Shown here: piece by piece, positions 42,412 to 49,135 of the stretch | Layout of the letters: each line of letters begins with the position of its first letter | Numbering within the stretch: the stretch's first letter is position 1 | Origin: Woeseiaceae bacterium | Lineage (GTDB): Bacteria > Pseudomonadota > Gammaproteobacteria > Steroidobacterales > Woeseiaceae | Length of the DNA: 49,135 nucleotides | Direction of reading: 5' to 3' | Assembly (NCBI GenBank): GCA_028279985.1 | Contig: JANQMR010000014.1 | Span: 1 to 49,135 of the forward strand | The notes under the pieces: generated by a model | Seen by the model: the letters and a program-made list of their open reading frames with translations, nothing else | Databases searched by the model: none | What the model was told of the DNA's origin: nothing | Made by a program: the position numbers and the translations under genes

Positions 42412-45100
42412 GCTCGTCGGCACCGACTTCTCCTGCCGTTCCCTTTGTTCCCGACAGCTTGTAAAACCGCGCCAGCGCCCGATTCGCCCGCTGGCGCCGC
42501 CGGCCCGGATGGTCCTTCAGCGTATCCGCGCTGGCGGCGAGCAAGGGGCCGGCATCGTCGAAACGCCCGAGTCTAGTCAAGGCATCTCCATATTCGGTTC
42601 GCGTCGCCGCCGACAACTCATGGTCCTCGGCATAGTCCGCCAACCGGAGTCGCAGCGCCCGCTCCAGCAGCGGCAGCGCCTCCGACGCGCGCCCGTCGGA
42701 ATTCAGCACGGCCCCAAGCTCGGTCAACACCGAGGCGACGTACTGGTTGTCCTCACCGAGCGCGGCTTCGTAGATTTGCAATGCATCCCGCAGCGTGTTT
42801 TCTGCCGCGGCGATCTCGAGCTTGTCGTGCAACAACATACCCAGCACGGTTTTCGTGTAGCCGACCGACGGATGAGACGCCCCGCGCGTTTCGACGTAAA
42901 GCGCCAGGCCCTCCCGCATCGCCGTTTCCGCATCGTCGTGATCGCCATACAGATGTAACAGGGTGCCCTGGTCCACCAGGGTTGCCGCAACCATGTAGTG
43001 CTTCCCGCCCAGTATCCTGCGCGCCGCGTCCACCGCCTGCCGGGTCGTTTCGGCCGCGGCAGTGAGATCGCCTTTGGAACGCTGCAAGACGCCGAGGTTC
43101 TGAAGGTAATAGGCAATCTCCGGATGGCTGTCGCCTTCGCTGTTTCGTATGATCTCGATGGCTTCCAGTAGCAGCGTTTCGGTGCGGTCCAGGTCTCCCC
43201 GAACCTGCAGCATCCGCGCCAGCGCGGCCGTGGACATCGCAAGCTCGACGCGGTGTTCCGGCCCGAGTTGCCGATAGATGTCGATGGCCGCTTCGGCCAG
43301 CGACTCCGCTCGCTCGAGCTCGTTGATCTTCAAATGCAGCTCGGCGAGGTTCGACAGGTTCGCCGCGACCTCCGGGGAGGCGGCGCCGAAAGCCCGTTCG
43401 TTGATCGTGCGCGCTTCTTCCAGCAGTGTTTGCGCCGCCGCGAAATCCGCCAGCCAGATTTTGGTTTTCGCCAGGTCGTTCATCGCGGCCGCCATCGACG
43501 ACTGCGCTGCGCCGCCGGACCGCTGCCGCAGCGCCAGCGCCCCGGTCAGCGCCTCGTCGGAGCGTTCGTAGTCGCCCAGGCTGAAGTAGACGCGGCCGAT
43601 CGTGCCGAGCAGCGTCGCGAGAATCTCCGGCCGCTCACCCAGACGTCCCCGGATCCGGTTCTCGCCTTCGGCCAGGATCTCCTTCGCGGTCGCATCGACA
43701 CCGCGGGCCCGGGTCGGGTCCGGCGCCATGAAAATGTCCTCGAGAAACTGCGACACCTCGCGCGCCGTGTCGCGTTCTTGCCGGATTCTCTCGTTCTGGA
43801 CCGTCAACACGACACTGAATACCGCAAGCGTGAGGCCCGCCGCCACGGCCGCGCCGACCGCCGCATAATGGCGCCGAACGAACTTTCCGGTCCGGTACCG
43901 TAGCGAGTCCGAACGTGCCACGATCGGCATGTTCCGAAGATGCAGGTCGATATCGTTGGCGAGCGCGTTCACCGACCGGTAGCGGCGCGCGGGTTCCTTG
44001 CGCAGCGCATTCAGCAGGATCGTGTCGAGGTCGCCCCGCAGCCGTTTCACCAGGCGGTCGAGGCTCAAGCCGCGATGTTGCCCGATACGCTCCAGCTCCG
44101 GTTGCCCGGCCGGGTCGCGCCGCTGCTGTTCCAGCTTGAGGCTCGGTTTCGGCGTCGGGTCGAAACACACGGCCTGCGTAATCTCGCCGGGTGAAAGATC
44201 CTCGATGGCATAGGGTCTGATGCCGGTCAGCAGGCTGTAGAGCAGGAGCCCTAGCGCATAGGTGTCGGTCGCCGTCGTGATCGCTTCGCCCAGCACCTGT
44301 TCCGGCGTCGCATTCTCGGGCGTCATGATGACGACACCCTCCTGGGTCAAACCGGCCGTTGCCGCCCCCTGGGCGTCCGCGAGCTTCGCGATGCCGAAGT
44401 CCAGGAGTTTCGGAACCCCTTCGTCGGTGACGAGGATGTTCGAAGCCTTGATGTCGCGGTGAATGATCAGGTTCTCGTGCGCATGGTGCACGGCCGCGCA
44501 GATCGTCTGGAAAAGCTCGAGCCGCTGCCCGACGTTCAGCCGATGGAAATCGCAGTAGGCGTCGACGCGGATACCGTCGATGTACTCCATCACCAGGTAA
44601 GGCACGCCGTCGCCGGTCGTACCGCCGTCGAACAGCCTCGCGATGTTCGGATGATCGAGGTCCGACAGAATCTGGCGCTCGTTCCTGAGCCTGAGCTTGG
44701 TCTGTGGGTCGACCAACCGATGCCGCCCCAGCTTGATCGCGACGAGCTGGTCGAACTGCTCGTCCGCGCGTTCGGCGAGATAGACGACACCCATGCCGCC
44801 CGAGCCCAGGGTCCGAAGCACACGGTAGGGGCCTATCATCTCGCCCGCGAGCGAGTCCGGCGTTCCGGATTCGTCGAAGACGTTGCGGATCGCGTCGCCG
44901 ATCGTCAGGTCTAGCCGCCGTTCCAGTTCCGGGTCGTCGTCCAGCAGCGCCGCGACATAGTCGCGAAGCTCGGCATCGTCACCGCAGGCCCCGGCGAGAA
45001 AAGCGCGCTGCCTGTCCACCGGCAGCGTGAAAGCCTCCTCGAACAAGGACTCCGCACGCCGCCAGCGATCCGGGCTCAGTTCAATCGTCGCGGAGCTCAT
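42401..45100 (-). CDS. Transmembrane Ser/Thr protein kinase with TPR repeats
   Basis: The 899-residue protein starts at ATG 45100, inside the sigma factor's last codons (20-nt overlap). The kinase domain spans about 90-385: GSGGMGVVY glycine loop (99-107), AIK with Lys123, HRD at 214-216 in HRDIKASN, DFG at 234-236, and TPEQ after the activation loop. All catalytic residues are intact. A transmembrane helix follows (AAVGAAVAAGLTLAVFSVVL), then about 450 residues of tetratricopeptide/kinesin-light-chain-like repeats (YERSDEALTGALALRQ, DLTAAAETTRQAVDAARR, DHDDAETAMREGLALY), about 42 residues each. It is a clear paralogue of the kinase at 8271 and shares its arrangement. It should act on the paired sigma factor. 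Confidence 0.93.
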   Translation of the reverse strand: MSSATIELSPDRWRRAESLFEEAFTLPVDRQRAFLAGACGDDAELRDYVAALLDDDPELERRLDLTIGDAIRNVFDESGTPDSLAGEMIGPYRVLRTLGSGGMGVVYLAERADEQFDQLVAIKLGRHRLVDPQTKLRLRNERQILSDLDHPNIARLFDGGTTGDGVPYLVMEYIDGIRVDAYCDFHRLNVGQRLELFQTICAAVHHAHENLIIHRDIKASNILVTDEGVPKLLDFGIAKLADAQGAATAGLTQEGVVIMTPENATPEQVLGEAITTATDTYALGLLLYSLLTGIRPYAIEDLSPGEITQAVCFDPTPKPSLKLEQQRRDPAGQPELERIGQHRGLSLDRLVKRLRGDLDTILLNALRKEPARRYRSVNALANDIDLHLRNMPIVARSDSLRYRTGKFVRRHYAAVGAAVAAGLTLAVFSVVLTVQNERIRQERDTAREVSQFLEDIFMAPDPTRARGVDATAKEILAEGENRIRGRLGERPEILATLLGTIGRVYFSLGDYERSDEALTGALALRQRSGGAAQSSMAAAMNDLAKTKIWLADFAAAQTLLEEARTINERAFGAASPEVAANLSNLAELHLKINELERAESLAEAAIDIYRQLGPEHRVELAMSTAALARMLQVRGDLDRTETLLLEAIEIIRNSEGDSHPEIAYYLQNLGVLQRSKGDLTAAAETTRQAVDAARRILGGKHYMVAATLVDQGTLLHLYGDHDDAETAMREGLALYVETRGASHPSVGYTKTVLGMLLHDKLEIAAAENTLRDALQIYEAALGEDNQYVASVLTELGAVLNSDGRASEALPLLERALRLRLADYAEDHELSAATRTEYGDALTRLGRFDDAGPLLAASADTLKDHPGRRRQRANRALARFYKLSGTKGTAGEVGADEREL

Positions 45101-45641
45101 GTGCGAGCCAGGCCTTGGCAAATCTGAGTTCCCGGTCCACCGTCGCGGCGGAGACATCCAACGCCGCCGCGATCTCGTCGTAGGTCATGCCGGCGAAAAA
45201 CCGCATCACCAGGATATCGCTCTTGCGTGCGCTCACCGCGGCGAGCCGGGACAGGGCATCGTCCAGGTCCGAGATGTCGACCCGGTCGGGGCCCGCGATA
45301 CGGTCCTCGTGCATCGTCGCCGCGGCCTGACCGCCGCCGCGTTTCTGGCTGCGCCTCGAACGGCCGTGGTCGATCAGGAGCCGCCGCATGATGCGGGCGC
45401 AGGCGGCGAGGAAATGCGCCCGGTCCTCGAACGAAGGTGAGCGGTCGTCGATCAGTTTCAGGAAGGCCTCGTTGACCAGCGCGGTCGCCTGCAGCGTGTG
45501 CTCGGGCCTTTCGGTATTCAGGTGACGCTCCGCGATACGACGAAGATCGGCGTAAACCAGCGGCGTCAGGCGCTCCAGCGCAGCCTGGTCGCCGGCGCGC
45601 CAGTCCCTGAGCAGTGTGGTGACCGTGGCGGCGGTATTCAT
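45081..45641 (-). CDS. ECF sigma factor paired with Ser/Thr kinase (TIGR02999-type)
   Basis: The 186-residue protein starts at ATG 45641; family members begin at this point (TVTTLLRDWRAGDQAALERL). Region 2 includes VYADLRRIAERHL, LVNEAFLKL and DRAHFLAACARIMRRLLIDH. Region 4 includes LSRLAAVSARKSDILVMRFF and YDEIAAALDVSAATVDRELR. The acidic motif preceding LVNEAF is replaced by Q51-A-T53-A, lacking any acidic residue, with Thr53 where phosphorylation-dependent sigma factors have their activating threonine. It overlaps the kinase gene by 20 nt. It is divergent from the small membrane protein gene at 45792, which may be a target. Confidence 0.9.
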   Translation of the reverse strand: MNTAATVTTLLRDWRAGDQAALERLTPLVYADLRRIAERHLNTERPEHTLQATALVNEAFLKLIDDRSPSFEDRAHFLAACARIMRRLLIDHGRSRRSQKRGGGQAAATMHEDRIAGPDRVDISDLDDALSRLAAVSARKSDILVMRFFAGMTYDEIAAALDVSAATVDRELRFAKAWLAHELRDD

Positions 45642-45791
45642 CGACTCAAACTGGACCCGGACCCTCGCCTGAGCCTGTGATACCAAATCGACGCGGAAGC
45701 CGCAATGGTCTTCCATTACTGGCCTCAAGCGCCCCGGCTGTCTAGACTGGCAACGCTACAACAACACTCGGAAACAACAAGGAGTTTCGAT

Positions 45792-45989
45792 ATGAACGAT
45801 GCAAGCCAGCCACCACCGGTCGTCACTACCAGCGCGGCGTCCTCCGCGGCAGGGGGGTTCGTAGGCGCCCTGCTCGGCGCCCTTGCCGCCGGCATGCTGT
45901 TGGGTGACAACGACAACAGCGGCCAGGCCGCAGTCGATCCGGCGCAGGGCCAGGAGCAGAACCAGGTACAGCTCGCGGGCCGGCGTTGA
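45792..45989 (+). CDS. Small glycine-zipper-like membrane protein
   Basis: The 65-residue protein begins MNDASQPPPVVTTSAASSAA and then has one hydrophobic glycine-rich segment, GGFVGALLGALAAGMLLG (about 21-38), with small residues at a four-residue spacing, followed by an acidic/Gln-rich tail (DNDNSG to the end). AAGGAG lies 7 nt before the ATG at 45792, so the start is well supported. No family is recognised. It is probably an inner-membrane protein that can self-associate through the glycine face. It is divergently transcribed from the kinase-paired sigma factor and ends in a very strong hairpin, so it is a real monocistronic unit. Confidence 0.7.
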   Translation: MNDASQPPPVVTTSAASSAAGGFVGALLGALAAGMLLGDNDNSGQAAVDPAQGQEQNQVQLAGRR

Positions 45990-45999
45990 CCAGCAGGTC

Positions 46000-46037
46000 G
46001 CGGAGAACGCAGACGGCGGTTCGTCCGCGTTCTCCGC
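46000..46037 (+). terminator. Strong hairpin after the small membrane protein gene
   Basis: GCGGAGAACGC (46000-46010) pairs exactly with GCGTTCTCCGC (46027-46037). After one mismatch GACG pairs with CGTC around a GCGGTT loop. It begins 11 nt after the stop. The stability fits a terminator, but there is only a weak T-run (ACTTTGG). The remaining sequence to 46333 shows no gene and should contain the coaBC promoter. Confidence 0.6.
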
Positions 46038-46333
46038 GCCACTTTGGGCTTGCCGTTCACCGCGCCGGCCATGCGCTGGATAAAATCGACTTATGTAAAC
46101 CGAACCCGCGGATGTTTCCTGCCGGCTTTTCGAGGATACTAGCGCGCGAACGAGCCACCGTTTCCGGAGGCCGGTAAACTCATTGCTGGCAAACCGCCTG
46201 CAGATCGGCAATCGCCTCCGGGCCGGCATATCGATACAACCAGACAATCTGGCCCGGCAAGCGGTTTCAGTGGAAATTACCGCGACCGGCGGGCTAAGCT
46301 TCCGATAGTTTTCGCACGGCGGTAATTTGAGCC

Positions 46334-47575
46334 ATGAACATCGTGCTCGGCATCTCCGGCGGTATTGCCGCCTACAAGACGCCCGACCTGGTGCGGCGCC
46401 TGAAGGAACGGGGCGCCGAGGTACAAATCGTATTGACCGCCTCGGGCGAGGAGTTCGTCACGCCGACCGCTTTGCAGGCGGTATCGGGCCGTCCGATTCG
46501 GAACAATCTCTGGGACAAGGAAGCCGAGGCGTCGATGAGCCACATCGAGCTGGCCCGCTGGGCGGAGCTCGTGCTGATCGCGCCGGCGACGGCCGAGATC
46601 ATGTCGCGCCTGGCCGGCGGCGGCGCGCCCGATCTCCTGTCCACCTTGTGCCTTGCCACCGAGGCGCCGATCGCCGTCGCGCCCGCGATGAACCGCGTCA
46701 TGTGGGCCAATCCCGCCGTGCAGGCCAACCGCCGACTGTTGGAGGAGCGCGGTATGACGATACTCGGTCCGGACACCGGTTCCCAGGCCTGCGGCGAAAT
46801 CGGCGCAGGCCGCATGATCGAACCCGAAGCGATCGCAGATGCCATCGTCGGCGCGCCGGGCAGCCGCCGCGGCGCGCTGGCCGGCAAGACCGTCATGGTG
46901 ACGGCCGGGCCCACGCGCGAGCCGATCGACCCGGTGCGCTACATCACCAACCGGAGCTCCGGCAAAATGGGTTATGCGATGGCGCGGGCGGCGCGGGCAC
47001 ACGGCGCCCGCGCGATCCTCGTCAGCGGACCGGTGGCGTTGGACCCGCCCTACGGCGTCGAATTACATCGCACCGAGACCGCCGAACAGATGTATGCGAA
47101 GACCCACGAGCTGATCGGCGATGTCGACGTCTTCATTGCCGCGGCCGCCGTCTCGGACTATCGTCCGGCCGGCAGCCACGTGAAAAAAATCAAAAAAACT
47201 GCCGACACGATGACCTTGGAGCTGGTCCGTTCGCCGGATATCCTCGCATCCGTGGCCGCGCTCGATCCGGCGCCGTTTACGGTCGGCTTCGCCGCGGAGA
47301 CGCACGAGGTCGAGACCTACGCAAAAGCCAAGCTCGACAAAAAACGCCTGGACATGATCGTTGCGAACCGGGTCGGCGCAGACTGCGGCTTCGACTTCGA
47401 CGACAATGCGGTGACGGTGTACTGGCCGGGCGGCGAGCAGGCCTTCGCCGAGGCAGCCAAGATCGAGCTTGCAGAAGATCTCATGGCGCTGATTGCGGAG
47501 CGTTACGAAACCGTTCGCGAGGAGGCCGAACCGCGGCTGGTGATCGTTTCATCGATCGCTGCATCCAAGGACTAA
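46334..47575 (+). CDS. coaBC: Bifunctional phosphopantothenoylcysteine decarboxylase/phosphopantothenate-cysteine ligase
   Basis: The 413-residue protein carries out two steps of coenzyme A synthesis: joining cysteine to 4'-phosphopantothenate and decarboxylating the product. The N-terminal flavin-dependent CoaC part shows GISGGIAAYKTPDLVRRL, the catalytic His in SHIELARWAEL, PAMN (VAPAMNRVMW) and the ACGEIGAGRM loop with the active cysteine. The C-terminal CoaB part shows VTAGPTREPIDPVRYITNRS, SSGKMG, AAAVSDYRP and KIKKT. Length matches E. coli CoaBC. It acts in the cytoplasm. It is followed by dut after 25 bp, the usual gammaproteobacterial order. Expression is probably constitutive. Confidence 0.97.
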   Translation: MNIVLGISGGIAAYKTPDLVRRLKERGAEVQIVLTASGEEFVTPTALQAVSGRPIRNNLWDKEAEASMSHIELARWAELVLIAPATAEIMSRLAGGGAPDLLSTLCLATEAPIAVAPAMNRVMWANPAVQANRRLLEERGMTILGPDTGSQACGEIGAGRMIEPEAIADAIVGAPGSRRGALAGKTVMVTAGPTREPIDPVRYITNRSSGKMGYAMARAARAHGARAILVSGPVALDPPYGVELHRTETAEQMYAKTHELIGDVDVFIAAAAVSDYRPAGSHVKKIKKTADTMTLELVRSPDILASVAALDPAPFTVGFAAETHEVETYAKAKLDKKRLDMIVANRVGADCGFDFDDNAVTVYWPGGEQAFAEAAKIELAEDLMALIAERYETVREEAEPRLVIVSSIAASKD

Positions 47576-47600
47576 GGGCGAGGACTGAGGGCAAACCGTT

Positions 47601-48056
47601 TTGCGATCCATTGAACTCAAGATCCTCGATTCGCGCATCGGGGACGCGGTGCCGTTGCCGCACTACGCGACCGAGGGTTCCGCGGGCCTCGACATGCGCG
47701 CCTGTATCGACGAGACGCTCACGGTCCGGCCCGGCGAAACCGAGTTGATTCCGACGGGGCTTGCGATACACATCGGCGACCCGGCGCTAGCCGCCGTGCT
47801 GCTGCCGCGCTCGGGGCTGGGCCACAAACACGGGCTGGTGCTCGGCAACCTGACCGGGCTGATCGACTCCGACTACCAGGGGCAGGTGTTCATCTCATGC
47901 TGGAATCGCGGCTCGGCGCCCTACGACATCCGCCCGGGCGAGCGCATCGCGCAAATGGTCTTCGTGCCCGTCGAGCAGGTGCGTTTCGAGGTCGTGGAAG
48001 ATTTCGCCGACAGCGCGCGCGGCAGCGGCGGTTTCGGTCACTCAGGAACTGCCTGA
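47601..48056 (+). CDS. dut: dUTP diphosphatase
   Basis: The 151-residue homotrimeric enzyme splits dUTP into dUMP and pyrophosphate, keeping uracil out of DNA and supplying the thymidylate pathway. All five family motifs are present in order: [28 protein letters not shown] with the catalytic Asp, [10 protein letters not shown] and [11 protein letters not shown]. The start is TTG 47601, matching the expected N-terminus (IELKILD). It follows coaBC by 25 bp and overlaps the convergent DUF4124 gene by 15 bp at the 3' end. Confidence 0.97.
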   Translation: MRSIELKILDSRIGDAVPLPHYATEGSAGLDMRACIDETLTVRPGETELIPTGLAIHIGDPALAAVLLPRSGLGHKHGLVLGNLTGLIDSDYQGQVFISCWNRGSAPYDIRPGERIAQMVFVPVEQVRFEVVEDFADSARGSGGFGHSGTA

Positions 48057-48704
48057 TTCCACCGCGACCCGGGTGATACCCCGGGTGATGCCTTTGAGCT
48101 CGCGGAAGCGATTGATGTCGACTTCGAAACGGCGAATGATCTCGGCCACGTCGCGCTCGTATTTGTTCAGGTTCCTCATGTGCCGTTCGATCGTCGCCTG
48201 GGTCTCGTTGATGTCGGCGACCAGCTCGGGATCGATCATCGGCGCGTCCGGGTCCGGGCTGTACGGCGTGTAATGTGAGGCTTCCTGCTTGAGCTTGTTC
48301 AGGCGGCGCTTGAGGTTGGTCAGGTAGAGCTCGGTCACCCGGGTCTGCGCTTCGAACAACTCGACGCGCCGGTCGCGATGCATCTTGATTTCTTCGACCG
48401 TCAGGTAGGTGCCGAGCAGGGCGCGGTCCTTGCGCCGCTCCACCTCCTCGGCGATCTCGGCTTCCCGGGCCATCCGCTCCGCCTCGAGTTCCTCGGCGGT
48501 CTTCTTGCCCTCGATGATGTCCACTTCGATGCCGCGCTCGTTCAGGACCCGCTTGTCCTGTTCCGCGAATTCGGCCGGCACCTGGGTGCTGTAATGGACG
48601 TGGCCGTCCTCGTCGGTCCAGCTATAAATCTTGCCCGTCTGTTGGGCGATTGCCGGCAGCGGCGCCAGTAGCAGCCCGGCGATGACGAAAATCAGTTTTC
48701 GCAT
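48042..48704 (-). CDS. DUF4124 domain-containing exported protein
   Basis: The 220-residue protein has a signal peptide ([21 protein letters not shown]) followed by the DUF4124 signature [19 protein letters not shown] (about residues 24-42). A long charged helical, probably coiled-coil, region then runs from about 55 to 210 ([52 protein letters not shown]). The domain's role is unknown; members are periplasmic and common in Gammaproteobacteria. ATG 48704 was chosen because the signal peptide begins there. It overlaps dut tail-to-tail by 15 bp and may be transcribed with pyrE upstream. Confidence 0.9.
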   Translation of the reverse strand: MRKLIFVIAGLLLAPLPAIAQQTGKIYSWTDEDGHVHYSTQVPAEFAEQDKRVLNERGIEVDIIEGKKTAEELEAERMAREAEIAEEVERRKDRALLGTYLTVEEIKMHRDRRVELFEAQTRVTELYLTNLKRRLNKLKQEASHYTPYSPDPDAPMIDPELVADINETQATIERHMRNLNKYERDVAEIIRRFEVDINRFRELKGITRGITRVAVESGSS

Positions 48705-48728
48705 TGTCCGACTATGCCATGGAGTCAT

Positions 48729-48744
48729 GTCGCGATAGCGCGAC
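48729..48744 (-). other. Short hairpin in the leader of the DUF4124 gene
   Basis: GTCGCG, ATAG, CGCGAC form a perfect 6-bp hairpin 25-40 nt upstream of the DUF4124 ATG. It lies in the 180-bp gap between pyrE and that gene, and could be a pyrE terminator or a leader structure. No T-run is evident. Confidence 0.35.
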
Positions 48745-48884
48745 GCAGTTCGCGAATTCAGAGCTTAAGCGGGCTTTTGCGGGCTGTAAATACGAATTTT
48801 CAAACGTCGGATCAGGTGTCCTGTTCCGCTGGCAGCCTTGCGGCGCCCCGCCGGAGCCGAGTTGCGATTCGCCGCCGCGCCCTC

Positions 48885-49135
48885 TCACCCGACGACGCCG
48901 TATTTACATCGATATTCGAGGATCGGGTCGAGAAACTCCCCGTATTCGCTTGATTCTTCGATGGCCTGAACCAGGTCTTTGAGCTGGATGATACTGACGA
49001 CCGGAATCCCCAACGCGGCCTCGAGCTCCTGTACGGCCGACGATGCGCCCTGGCCGCGCTCCTGCCGGTCGAGCGAGATTGCAAGACCCGCGATCTCGGC
49101 GTTGGTCGCCGCGATGAGCCGGTAGGCCTCCCGTA
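48885..49135 (-). CDS. pyrE: Orotate phosphoribosyltransferase, 3' part only
   Basis: The gene runs off the window; only the last 83 codons are visible. They encode IAATNAEIAGLAISLDRQER, GIPVVSIIQLKDLVQAIEES and FLDPILEYRCKYGVVG. These match the C-terminal part of bacterial PyrE, including the LDRQERG loop and the IxLxDL helix. The enzyme makes orotidine 5'-phosphate from orotate and PRPP in pyrimidine synthesis. Its presence beside dut and coaBC fits the gammaproteobacterial housekeeping cluster. The upstream part, with the PRPP-binding motif, cannot be judged. Confidence 0.9.
   Translation of the reverse strand, partial: REAYRLIAATNAEIAGLAISLDRQERGQGASSAVQELEAALGIPVVSIIQLKDLVQAIEESSEYGEFLDPILEYRCKYGVVG

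Overview
The window reads as a chromosomal segment of a GC-rich gammaproteobacterium. The right end carries coaBC-dut followed by pyrE, a housekeeping neighbourhood typical of Gammaproteobacteria. The rest (TonB-dependent receptors, FecI/FecR signalling, sigma factor/kinase pairs, large secreted beta-rich proteins) fits an environmental, polymer- or peptide-scavenging member such as the Xanthomonadales or Woeseiaceae-like groups. Assignment below class is inference. No tRNA, rRNA or CRISPR array was seen.

Layout. Positions 1-7.6 kb look accessory and more AT-rich: an AAA ATPase/DUF4143 gene with a long palindrome at its start, an IS5-type transposase remnant, a nitrobindin-like protein, a beta-lactamase-family serine hydrolase, a DUF899 protein, and a compact operon of sigma factor, membrane protein, Hsp20-like protein and membrane protein. 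From 7.7 to 17.4 kb there is an ECF sigma factor overlapping a Ser/Thr kinase with a TPR-like region, then a giant secreted beta-propeller/Ig/PASTA protein and, convergent to it, a lipoprotein HtrA-like protease. From 17.5 to 21.3 kb lies a toxin-antitoxin island: vapBC, a Fic protein with an array of 24-bp iterated repeats upstream, a broken BrnT-like toxin with an antitoxin start, and a DUF4386 membrane protein. Two identical 12-mers in this island resemble the 3' ends of integron attC sites. From 21.3 to 30.5 kb a decayed sigma factor copy is followed by an intact FecI-FecR-TonB-dependent receptor relay and a beta-propeller/amidohydrolase.

From 30.7 to 42.2 kb there is a catabolic locus. 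A MalT-type LuxR regulator, an amidohydrolase, hydantoinase/oxoprolinase subunits A and B and an NCS1 permease lie on the minus strand, with a second TonB-dependent receptor divergent. The logic would be outer-membrane uptake, inner-membrane uptake, ring opening and hydrolysis under one regulator; the substrate is probably a cyclic amide, hydantoin-like or pyroglutamyl compound. A decayed FecR C-terminus follows this receptor. From 42.4 to 45.6 kb a second, paralogous sigma factor/kinase pair lies on the minus strand. Beyond it are a small glycine-rich membrane protein, coaBC, dut, a DUF4124 protein and the 3' end of pyrE.

The points most worth following are these. Both kinase-paired sigma factors have lost the usual acidic motif of region 2 and carry a threonine there, as in phosphorylation-dependent sigma factors. 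The giant protein appears to join a PEP-CTERM-like protein to a second protein with its own signal peptide, and has a propeller inserted inside a cadherin-like domain. The Fic gene has a strictly periodic five-unit array upstream. The Hsp20-like domain is in frame with the preceding membrane protein, separated by one stop codon, and lacks an obvious start.
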